This document shows positions 1 through 4,491 of a DNA stretch of 5,077 bases, one piece after another. This stretch comes from Methanosarcinales archaeon. Its GTDB lineage: Archaea > Halobacteriota > Methanosarcinia > Methanosarcinales > Methanogasteraceae. The position numbers were made by a program, and so were the translations under genes. A model generated the notes under the pieces. That model had not been told where the DNA came from, made no database searches, and saw only the letters and a list, made by a program, of their open reading frames with translations. Location: assembly GCA_003661105.1 (NCBI GenBank), contig QMVM01000169.1, forward strand, positions 1 to 5,077, in the 5' to 3' direction. Every line of letters begins with the position of its first letter. The stretch's first letter is position 1.

Positions 1-383
1 CAGGCGGCGGCTGGTTCTATCTGGATGATGACAGCACCCTTCCGGGCGGCAAAGCCAACTTCGGGTTTACAGCCAGGTACAAGAACAACGTATCCACAGG
101 CAAGCTGAACTTCCAGTACAAGGATGCTGGCATCCATCTCAAGAGCACCAGCATCGACTGGCTGATGATAAGCGCAGTGAGCGCACAGTTCCAGGGCACA
201 GAAACGATCAGTGGCGAGGGCTTGTACACCTTCAGGGTGAAGGCGAAGGACAAGGGCGAGCCTGGTGCGGGTGTCGATCACTTCGGCATCAGGATCTGGG
301 ACGGCACCGATACCGAGGATGATCCGTACAACAAGGCAAAGAACATGATCTCGGGTGGGAACATCCAGGTTCACACGAAATAG
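1..383 (+). CDS. Surface/secreted protein, C-terminal part (post-COAP-1-like domain), 5' truncated
   Basis: The gene enters from outside the window; its frame starts at base 3 and ends at TAG 381-383, giving 126 visible codons. The protein has the pattern of a small beta-sandwich repeat seen at the C-terminus of many archaeal and bacterial secreted or cell-wall proteins (post-COAP-1-like): GGKANFGF near the start, then GKLNFQYKD, KSTSIDWL, FQGTETISGEGLYTF and DKGEPG, ending with HFGIRIWDGTD. Aromatic and Asp/Gly-rich turns alternate with short strands, and there is no membrane segment or sorting motif at the end. The family assignment is from remembered pattern similarity. The role of the whole protein cannot be inferred because the functional N-terminal part is outside the window. 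A hairpin terminator follows 28 bases after the stop. Confidence is high that this is coding and moderate for the domain name. Confidence 0.8.
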   Translation, partial: GGGWFYLDDDSTLPGGKANFGFTARYKNNVSTGKLNFQYKDAGIHLKSTSIDWLMISAVSAQFQGTETISGEGLYTFRVKAKDKGEPGAGVDHFGIRIWDGTDTEDDPYNKAKNMISGGNIQVHTK

Positions 384-410
384 CCCGAAAATGGACTCTG
401 GTGCTCCGCG

Positions 411-436
411 GTGGGCGGGGCACCGCCCCACTTTTT
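411..436 (+). terminator. Hairpin plus T-run terminator of the surface protein gene
   Basis: GTGGGCGG at 411-418 pairs with CCGCCCCAC at 423-431, giving 8 base pairs with one bulged C (426) and a GGCA loop. CTTTTT follows at 431-436. It lies just after the stop at 383 and reads in the plus direction. Minus-strand transcripts from the toxin gene that ends at 459 meet the same hairpin but have no T-run after it, so it probably serves the plus gene only. Confidence 0.6.
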
Positions 437-458
437 GTGACGTTTTAAAGAAGTTTTA

Positions 459-708
459 TTATTTGTATATGCTTTTTCTATGCCCTATTTTCAGAATCAC
501 CACATTATTGTCGTCAATATCAAATACAACTCTGTAATCTCCAATTCTAAATCTATAGCCCCCTATCTTAGAGTGTGTCAACTTTCTGGAATATTTTATA
601 GGGTCTTTAGCATATTCCTTGAGTTTAGTAGCGATTCTATTCTGCACCCCCCCTGTCGATGTTTTCCAGGTCTTTCAACGCCCTTTGGGTAAATACTACC
701 TTATACAT
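459..708 (-). pseudogene. RelE/ParE-family mRNA interferase toxin, frameshifted in a G7 tract
   Basis: The toxin starts at ATG 708-706, overlapping the last 8 bases of the antitoxin gene (GATGTATAA). The first frame reads MYKVVFTQRALKDLENIDRG, a typical RelE N-terminus, then runs into TAG at 639-637 after 23 codons. The rest of the family sequence continues in another frame from 647 to TAA 461-459: VQNRIATKLKEY, then GYRFRIGDYRVVF and a final KIGHRKSIYK, the conserved core and basic C-terminus of RelE toxins. The switch falls on a run of seven Gs (plus-strand C647-653). Six Gs would join DRG to VQNR and give an intact protein of about 82 residues, normal for the family. RelE-type toxins cut mRNA in the ribosome and are neutralised by the adjacent antitoxin. 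This may be a true inactivating mutation, a reversible slippage site or a sequencing error. Confidence 0.85.
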
Positions 709-898
709 CAAAGATTTCCTCAAGGCATTTCACTCTACCCTCTTTGTAATCGGTTCTTGCCTCTTCGATTGAGTGTAGATATTCATCACTTGAAAGCGCT
801 AACATGTCTTCGATCAGATCTTCCATGGCATCCCTGATCGCATCCGACATTAAAGAGCGAAATTCCACAACAGATAAATCCTTTACCATCGTTTCCAT
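701..898 (-). CDS. RelB-like antitoxin of a type II toxin-antitoxin pair
   Basis: This small acidic protein of 65 residues starts at ATG 898-896 and ends at TAA 703-701. It reads METMVKDLSVVEF, then a helical acidic stretch (AIRDAMEDLIEDMLAL), SSDEYLHSIEEA and DYKEGRVKCLEEIF. That layout (short N-terminal strand, long helices, toxin-wrapping C-terminus) matches RelB-like antitoxins found in archaea next to RelE. The start is set by GAGGT at 911-907, 8 bases before the ATG; an in-frame TTG at 907 overlaps that site and is unlikely. The gene overlaps the toxin start by 8 bases, so the two are translationally coupled. Antitoxins of this type usually bind their own promoter, but no operator repeat is obvious here. 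A further in-frame ATG at 889 is an alternative start. Confidence 0.8.
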   Translation of the reverse strand: METMVKDLSVVEFRSLMSDAIRDAMEDLIEDMLALSSDEYLHSIEEARTDYKEGRVKCLEEIFDV

Positions 899-906
899 AA
901 GTGACA

Positions 907-942
907 ACCTCTTACTATAGCTGAATGTAACTACTTAAAAAA
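907..942 (-). promoter_or_regulatory. Promoter-like T/A box and ribosome binding site of the toxin-antitoxin operon
   Basis: On the minus strand, TTTTTTAA lies at 942-935, about 25 bases before the ribosome binding site GAGGT (911-907). The spacing to ATG 898 is 8 bases. The T/A box could be the TATA element, which would put transcription start near 915 with a very short leader. The same T6 run could instead be a terminator for the zinc finger gene upstream on this strand, so the promoter role is tentative; the ribosome binding site is clearer. Confidence 0.4.
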
Positions 943-957
943 TTTCGCCCAGTAGGT

Positions 958-1117
958 GGTGTAGCTTCGGCACAGATCGCACCCATGGCGACACCGGACC
1001 GCAAGCCACCCGTGCGGTGCGTGTGGGCGCCTGGGAGACGCTCGAAAGTGCAGGGCAGGGGGCAGCAGGACGTCGGGCGCATGGGCGGCAGTTCCGGGTA
1101 AGAGCATCTATGTTTTT
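958..1117 (+). ncRNA. GC-rich island, possible small structured RNA (unidentified)
   Basis: The stretch 899-1216 holds no gene I can support. Within it about 150 bases are distinctly G+C-rich, flanked by CTTAAAAAATTT at 934-945 (a possible plus-strand TATA box) and by T6 runs at 1112-1117 and 1132-1137 (possible terminators). Local pairings are visible: a two-base-pair GC(UUCG)GC hairpin at 964-971, TCGC 977-980 with GCGA 988-991, GGTG 958-961 with CACC 992-995, and a stem 1006-1012 with 1020-1026 with one mismatch and a 7-base loop. A 38-codon frame at 985-1101 begins with ATG but has no ribosome binding site. I checked by eye for RNase P RNA, SRP RNA and 5S rRNA motifs and did not find them. 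It could be an RNA gene, a 3' untranslated region of the zinc finger gene on the other strand, or a decayed gene. Confidence 0.25.
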
Positions 1118-1137
1118 TGGGGTGGATGTGCTTTTTT
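1112..1137 (+). terminator. Two T6 tracts, possible archaeal terminator
   Basis: TTTTTT occurs at 1112-1117 and again at 1132-1137. Oligo-T runs on the non-template strand are the usual archaeal termination signal. They sit directly after the GC-rich island and have no other obvious plus-strand gene to serve, which mildly supports transcription of that island on the plus strand. Confidence 0.3.
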
Positions 1138-1216
1138 AGGGAATCGATGACGCGCGGAGACGGCGGACTTTTTGAGGCGCACGAGATGAGACTAAAACAC
1201 ATAGGACCTGACGCGT

Positions 1217-1825
1217 TTATCGTATTCTCTCTGCAAAGATTCTCTTGATATCTTTCGCAAGCACAACATCGCCTTTATTTTTCTTAAATCCCCTTTTATG
1301 CATCTTAATTCGTATGATCCTTGCGTTTTTCCAGCCAATCTTCTCGATAGAACCAACCGTGTACTCCTGATCCCCAAATACTTGTATACGAACCGACTCA
1401 GTCCTGGTGCCGTCATGAATTGCGATCTTCACGGTCACCTCATCGATCGCCCGCGCCCAAATCGTATCGATCTCGGAAGCAACCGCTACTACCGCCCGCC
1501 TGCCGTCAGACTCGACCGAGGCGACCTCTACCAGACGTACCTCGTCTGCTGTTGGGTCGTCCACGAGCAGTTCATCGCCCACGTAGACCTCATGGTCAAC
1601 CGGCAGTTCGATTGTGTAGCGTTCCGAATCTTCCCCCCTGCTCACGATGGTCCTTATGCTTGCGGTTTGTACTGGCTTTGATATGACTGTGTGCACGCTT
1701 CCGCAGTCATCGCATCGCACAAGCACCTCGGCTCCGCGCTGCTTTATTATGTGGTGCAACCGCAGCTCCTCCGGCGAGCAGGTCGGGCAGGCGGTTGTAA
1801 TCTGTAGATCACTTCTGGTTTTCAT
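1217..1825 (-). CDS. HVO_0476-family (COG1326-type) archaeal zinc finger protein
   Basis: This is a 202-residue protein from ATG 1825-1823 to TAA 1219-1217. The N-terminus forms a zinc ribbon: C13-P-T-C16, then C38-D-D-C41-G about 22 residues later, with HHIIKQRGAEVLVRC between them. The remainder is rich in beta strands and charged residues: YTIELPVDHEVYVGDELLVD, a middle segment with RRAVVAVASEIDTIWARAI, and a basic end (MHKRGFKKNKGDVVLAKDI) that could bind nucleic acid. The pattern matches a family conserved across euryarchaea and annotated only as an archaeal Zn-finger protein; its function is unknown. Length is normal for the family. The gene is monocistronic as seen here and divergent from tRNA-Met. 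No strong ribosome binding site precedes the ATG; a 9-codon upstream frame ends in an ATGA overlap with it. The family call is from memory of the conserved zinc ribbon layout. Confidence 0.85.
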   Translation of the reverse strand: MKTRSDLQITTACPTCSPEELRLHHIIKQRGAEVLVRCDDCGSVHTVISKPVQTASIRTIVSRGEDSERYTIELPVDHEVYVGDELLVDDPTADEVRLVEVASVESDGRRAVVAVASEIDTIWARAIDEVTVKIAIHDGTRTESVRIQVFGDQEYTVGSIEKIGWKNARIIRIKMHKRGFKKNKGDVVLAKDIKRIFAERIR

Positions 1826-1851
1826 CTGGTGCTATCTTCTTCCCGATCCAT
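1822..1851 (-). other. Nine-codon upstream frame ending in ATGA overlap with the zinc finger gene start
   Basis: On the minus strand ATG 1851-1849 opens a 9-codon frame (MDREEDSTR) whose TGA at 1824-1822 overlaps the ATG of the zinc finger gene as ATGA. It contains GGGAAGAAG, the only purine-rich stretch upstream of the main start. Such overlap is the geometry of translational coupling, but at this length it may be chance. Confidence 0.2.
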
Positions 1852-1897
1852 GATGAATGTCGCTACGCAGAACATGTGAAAAATTCTGCCGATACTC

Positions 1898-1905
1898 TTT
1901 AATAC
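1898..1905 (+). promoter_or_regulatory. TATA-like box upstream of tRNA-Met
   Basis: TTTAATAC lies 27-34 bases before the tRNA 5' end, which would place transcription start within a few bases of the tRNA. The reverse complement (GTATTAAA) could also serve the divergent zinc finger gene. It is a weak match to the archaeal TATA consensus and no footprint data exist. Confidence 0.35.
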
Positions 1906-1931
1906 CACCACCACCGAATCTGTCATGCACT

Positions 1932-2038
1932 GCCCGGGTGGCCTAGTCGGGAGGGCGCCAGACTCATAGGGAACTTATCCCCGTGCGCCAAAATCCTGAG
2001 ACATCTGGAGATCACGGGATCGAAACCCGTCCCGGGCA
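1932..2038 (+). tRNA. tRNA-Met(CAT), elongator type, with intron
   Basis: All arms can be drawn. The acceptor is GCCCGGG 1932-1938 with CCCGGGC 2031-2037 and A73 at 2038. The D arm is 1941-1956. The anticodon stem is CCAGA 1958-1962 with TCTGG 2004-2008. The variable loop is AGATC and the T stem ACGGG 2014-2018 with CCCGT 2026-2030. The anticodon CAT is at 1965-1967. A 34-base intron (1969-2002) splits positions 37 and 38. The spliced tRNA is 73 bases and CCA is not encoded. The G1-C72 pair and the lack of three G-C pairs in the anticodon stem argue against initiator tRNA; intron-bearing CAT tRNAs in euryarchaea are typically elongator Met. An agmatidine-modified tRNA-Ile2 is the less likely alternative. 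The T loop ATCGAAA has A at position 54 instead of the usual U. Confidence 0.93.
1969..2002 (+). other. Archaeal tRNA intron with canonical bulge-helix-bulge
   Basis: The splice motif is complete. A central 4-bp helix, CTCA 1963-1966 with TGAG 1997-2000, is flanked by 3-base bulges TAG 1967-1969 and ACA 2001-2003. Outer helices are the anticodon stem and GGA 1970-1972 with TCC 1994-1996. Cutting after the second base of each bulge, as the archaeal tRNA splicing endonuclease does, gives an intron of 34 bases and joins A37 to A38. Confidence 0.92.
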
Positions 2039-2040
2039 TG

Positions 2041-2901
2041 TCACATACGCACATACCCAACCACTTCTTCACAGTCCCGCGTTACACCGTATTTCCGGTT
2101 AAAAAATGCTAATACGTTTTTAACGTCCCTCTCAAGCAGAAACTCTGCCTGGGGGTGCGTCGTGGTCACATATCCGGGCCAATCGATGAGTGTTGCGCCA
2201 TCGGAGCTTACAAAGACATTGTACTCGCTCAGGTCGGAATGGATGATTCCTGCAGCGTACGTTTTTCTGATCTGCTCTATAATCTCATCCAGGAACCAGT
2301 CAGGATCGTCCACCTTCGTCTTTGCTAGCTCGCTTCCGGGTGCGATGCTCATGGCAATCAGATGCCGGTTGTGATCGATCGCCGCAGGCACGCTGACCGC
2401 ACTATCGCCGGAAAGCTCGGCAAAGGTGCCAAGAGCCTCGTATTCACGCTTCGCCGCGCGTCTTGCGATAAAGATCCAGTGATTCCGATCCCCGGTGTCG
2501 CGCTGGCGTGCCACCTGCTTAAAACTCGTGTATCCGGCGCGGTGGAACTTCAGGATGACAGGCTTTCCATCGTACATCCCTTCATACACGACCGATTCCT
2601 TGCCAACCCCTATGTTATCCCCGATCGCTGACAAGCCTCGAAGCGTCAGCGCGCCTATCGCAAGCGCATCATACCCGTCGAAGTGGATCCTGTAGCCGTC
2701 ATAAGGTACCACGGATTTCTTGATGAGATTAAATCCGAGAAGCCGGTTGATGCGATATCTAACCTCCTCGGTAAACAGCTTTGAGAAAGAAGGTAGCATC
2801 TCTGCCGGAACCCACCGGTGCTGCCTCATGCCGATTTCTATGCCGATGAGGGTGCGAAAATCGTTTTTTTCCAGTTTCTTAAAAATTGCGCTGTTAAACA
2901 T
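2041..2901 (-). CDS. rio2: RIO2-family atypical protein kinase/ATPase
   Basis: This is a 286-residue protein, close to the 282 of the archaeal Rio2 of known structure. Residues 1 to about 85 form the RIO2-specific winged helix (RWVPAEMLPSFSKLF, TEEVRYRINRLLGFNLI). The kinase fold follows: flexible P-loop GVGKES 98-103, ATP-binding lysine in VILKFHR (K118), catalytic loop HSDLSEYN 221-228 with D223 and N228, and metal-binding IDWP 239-242 with D240. RIO2 acts in late maturation of the small ribosomal subunit, working mainly as an ATPase on pre-40S particles in eukaryotes; archaeal enzymes are thought to act similarly. Start ATG 2901-2899 gives the normal N-terminus. It lies only 7 bases after the tRNA-Cys 3' end on the same strand and no ribosome binding site is visible, so translation probably uses a leaderless or near-leaderless mRNA. 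The stop at 2043-2041 is 2 bases from the convergent tRNA-Met. Confidence 0.96.
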   Translation of the reverse strand: MFNSAIFKKLEKNDFRTLIGIEIGMRQHRWVPAEMLPSFSKLFTEEVRYRINRLLGFNLIKKSVVPYDGYRIHFDGYDALAIGALTLRGLSAIGDNIGVGKESVVYEGMYDGKPVILKFHRAGYTSFKQVARQRDTGDRNHWIFIARRAAKREYEALGTFAELSGDSAVSVPAAIDHNRHLIAMSIAPGSELAKTKVDDPDWFLDEIIEQIRKTYAAGIIHSDLSEYNVFVSSDGATLIDWPGYVTTTHPQAEFLLERDVKNVLAFFNRKYGVTRDCEEVVGYVRM

Positions 2902-2908
2902 TGCGATA

Positions 2909-2981
2909 AGCCAGGGTCCGGATTCGAACCGGAATAGAATCGCTCTGCAGGCGATCGCGTTAGCCGCTCCGCCACCCTGGC
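2909..2981 (-). tRNA. tRNA-Cys(GCA)
   Basis: Read on the minus strand, the acceptor GCCAGGG (from 2981) pairs with CCCTGGC (ending at 2910). The D arm follows, the anticodon stem ATCGC/GCGAT encloses CTGCAGA with anticodon GCA, and the T arm TCCGG-TTCGAAT-CCGGA is standard. Position 73 is U, the identity base of tRNA-Cys. The gene is 73 bases, has no intron and does not encode CCA. RIO2 begins 7 bases downstream on the same strand, so the two probably share a transcript. Confidence 0.96.
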
Positions 2982-3043
2982 GTTGTTCTGGTCACTGCTG
3001 CCGACCGGTCAACAGTTTGCGGATCGACTCTTTGGTGTTATGC

Positions 3044-3053
3044 CATATAAAAG
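3044..3053 (-). promoter_or_regulatory. TATA box, probably for tRNA-Cys and RIO2
   Basis: On the minus strand CTTTTATATG at 3053-3044 is a strong match to the archaeal TATA element. Transcription would start near 3020-3025, leaving a leader of about 40 bases before tRNA-Cys. The reverse reading (CATATAAAAG) could serve PAC2 on the plus strand, but that gene has a better placed box at 3073-3080. Confidence 0.5.
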
Positions 3054-3072
3054 TGATGCCTGCACTTTCGAA

Positions 3073-3080
3073 GTATTTAT
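3073..3080 (+). promoter_or_regulatory. TATA box for the PAC2-DUF473 pair
   Basis: GTATTTAT at 3073-3080 is preceded by TTTCGAA, a plausible BRE. Transcription would start around 3100-3106, at or just before the ATG at 3107. No ribosome binding site precedes that ATG, which agrees with a leaderless transcript. Confidence 0.5.
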
Positions 3081-3106
3081 CTACCAGCATCACCACTATT
3101 ACTTCT

Positions 3107-3841
3107 ATGGTAGAGGACTCTGATGTGTGCGTGATTGCAGAGAAGCCAAAGTCAGAGAATCCTGTGGTCGTTGAAGGATTCCCGGGGATCGGGCTTGTAG
3201 GGAATATTGCGAGTCAGCAAATCATCGACGAACTGGACATGGAGTATCTGGGTGCGGTCAACTCGAAACATTTCCCGCCGGTTGCGATGCTGCTTGAGGG
3301 GCGGGTGAACATGCCTGTGCGGATATACGAAAGCACGGAGAAGGAGATGATCGTGGTGGTCTCGGATATCCCGATTCATCCCACTATCGCTTACATCGTC
3401 AGTAAATCGCTTGTCAACTGGGCAACGTCTGTTAATGCCCGTCAAGTCATATCGATTGCGGGAATGCCGGTCGTAGGCGCGGATCATATCGTATTTGGCG
3501 CAGCAACAACCGAGGAAGGGCTTGAGAGCATCAAGGAAGAGGTCGAGATATTCCAGATGGGGTCGATCTCAGGAATCGCAGGCAGTATCATGACCGAGTG
3601 CTTTACACGCAAACTCCCTGCGATCAGTCTGCTCGGGAGTACTTCCGATCCGAACCCGAACCCGATTGCCGCCGCTGCTGTGCTCAAGGTTCTTAATAAT
3701 TTATACGACCTCTCGATCGATACCGAAAAGCTGGTCAAACAGGCAGAGCAGATCGAACTTGAGATGCAGAAACTTGCAGAGACCGTGAGAGAGACTGTTG
3801 AACAGGACGAGCCGCCAAAACCTCTTCCGATGTATGGGTGA
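3107..3841 (+). CDS. Proteasome assembly chaperone family (PAC2) protein
   Basis: The protein has 244 residues from ATG 3107 to TGA 3839-3841. The frame stays open far upstream, but that part is antisense to RIO2 and tRNA-Cys; ATG 3107 (MVEDSDVCVIAEKP) fits the family start and a TATA box placed for a leaderless mRNA. The family hallmark GFPGIGLVG is at residues 24-32. Other conserved parts are YLGAVNSKHFPPVAML, VVVSDIPIHP, ISIAGMPVVG, SISGIAGSI and LLGSTSDPNPNPIAAA. A charged C-terminal helix (KQAEQIELEMQKLAETV) leads to a tail ending in MYG. Archaeal members of this family (PbaA, PbaB) form oligomers that engage the 20S proteasome; a hydrophobic-Tyr-any tail (HbYX) is the docking motif of proteasome activators, and MYG fits it. 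The protein is likely cytoplasmic. DUF473 starts 5 bases after the stop. Confidence 0.93.
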   Translation: MVEDSDVCVIAEKPKSENPVVVEGFPGIGLVGNIASQQIIDELDMEYLGAVNSKHFPPVAMLLEGRVNMPVRIYESTEKEMIVVVSDIPIHPTIAYIVSKSLVNWATSVNARQVISIAGMPVVGADHIVFGAATTEEGLESIKEEVEIFQMGSISGIAGSIMTECFTRKLPAISLLGSTSDPNPNPIAAAAVLKVLNNLYDLSIDTEKLVKQAEQIELEMQKLAETVRETVEQDEPPKPLPMYG

Positions 3842-3843
3842 TC
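3837..3843 (+). promoter_or_regulatory. Ribosome binding site for DUF473, embedded in the PAC2 stop
   Basis: GGTGATC is exactly complementary to GATCACC in the 3' end of archaeal 16S rRNA. It spans the last Gly codon and the TGA of PAC2 and lies 3 bases before ATG 3847. This picks ATG 3847 as the DUF473 start over ATG 3844, and over GTG 3838, which is inside the site. Confidence 0.7.
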
Positions 3844-3846
3844 ATG

Positions 3847-4236
3847 ATGCGATGTATTGCGCTGACCGGAATGTCAAATCACGTGATCAACGACTTGAAG
3901 AGCCGCTTGCTACGGACCATCGAGATCAGGAGCCCGCACAACTTTTCAGGCGTACTGCACATTGATGTTGGCGATCCCGTGTTCGTATCCTCAACAAGCC
4001 CAAACGACGTCACAGCAGGCACGACCGGACTTATTGCGCGGTTGCAGCGGCGTGACATCAGTATACACCGGGTGGTTCAGAGCAACGACTTATTCTATGA
4101 AGAGCGGGAAGCGATGATGGCGCGGATCCAGCTGGTCGCAGAGGGCAGTGGCAGGGTGCAGCGCATCATACAGTCGGAACTCGGTAGCGCGCCGGTGGTG
4201 GATGTGGAAGAGCGACCGGTCTACGCTGCGCAGTGA
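3847..4236 (+). CDS. DUF473 family protein
   Basis: This is a 129-residue protein beginning MRCIALTGMS and ending at TGA 4234-4236. Recognisable family blocks are MRCIALTGMSNHVINDLKSR, the RTIEIRSPHNF segment, VGDPVFVSSTSPNDVTAGTT, GLIARLQRRDISIHRV and a C-terminal helix (REAMMARIQLVAEG). DUF473 is a small archaeal family of unknown function, mainly in methanogens and relatives; the name here is from memory of these blocks. There is no signal peptide, membrane segment or metal-binding cluster. It follows PAC2 by 5 bases with a ribosome binding site inside the PAC2 end, so the two are co-transcribed and probably translated in a coupled way. A link to proteasome or protein quality control is an inference from position only. 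Confidence 0.85.
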   Translation: MRCIALTGMSNHVINDLKSRLLRTIEIRSPHNFSGVLHIDVGDPVFVSSTSPNDVTAGTTGLIARLQRRDISIHRVVQSNDLFYEEREAMMARIQLVAEGSGRVQRIIQSELGSAPVVDVEERPVYAAQ

Positions 4237-4418
4237 ATTTTGGCGCGGTTGCGCGGAAAATATCCCTTCTCTACGGTGTCGAGGGTGTATGTCGGCTGCG
4301 GGCAGGGGAAGTGCAGGCGCAAGGAGACGCGGTGGGTTTTCAAATGGTGGGAAAGCATTAATCTATTGAAAAATCAATACAGAGAGCGATCTGGCACTAC
4401 TGGGTTTCTTTTACCATT
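4237..4418 (+). other. Region without a supported gene after DUF473
   Basis: The first half is G/C-rich, then the sequence becomes A/T-rich from about 4340. The DUF473 frame stays open after its stop until 4425, reading VYVGCGQGKCRRKETRWVF in the middle, but it has only a TTG start, no ribosome binding site and no family I recognise. AAAATATCC at 4257-4265 is a possible TATA box. I see no repeat, tRNA or clear terminator apart from short T-rich runs at 4405-4412. Confidence 0.3.
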
Positions 4419-4491
4419 CTATTAAAAGACAATCCGAATTCGCAAAGTCTAACAGAAATATGTGGAAGCTTCTGAAAGAATTTTTCTGTAA

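Noticed and set aside
899..907. TTG 907 as antitoxin start
   Set aside because: It overlaps the GAGGT ribosome binding site, which is well spaced for ATG 898.
958..1117. RNase P RNA or SRP RNA in the GC-rich island
   Set aside because: The conserved GAGGAAAGTCC/ACAGAAA elements of RNase P and the GGAAGG...AGCAGCC element of SRP are not present, and the island is too short.
915..1202. 95-codon minus-strand frame over the GC-rich island
   Set aside because: Cys/Pro/His-rich composition with no recognisable family, no ribosome binding site, and it spans the A6 and T6 tracts; it looks like chance openness.
1298..1853. Open frames on the plus strand across the zinc finger gene
   Set aside because: They are antisense to a clear coding gene and have Arg/Pro-rich, family-less translations.
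1932..2038. Initiator tRNA-Met
   Set aside because: Despite A54, it has G1-C72 rather than A1-U72 and lacks the three consecutive G-C pairs in the anticodon stem.
2720..3106. Long N-terminal extension of the PAC2 reading frame
   Set aside because: It is antisense to RIO2 and passes through tRNA-Cys; family similarity, the TATA box and the absence of alternatives put the start at ATG 3107.
3838..3846. GTG 3838 or ATG 3844 as the DUF473 start
   Set aside because: GTG lies inside the GGTGATC ribosome binding site and ATG 3844 touches it; ATG 3847 has workable spacing and gives the family N-terminus MRCIALTG.
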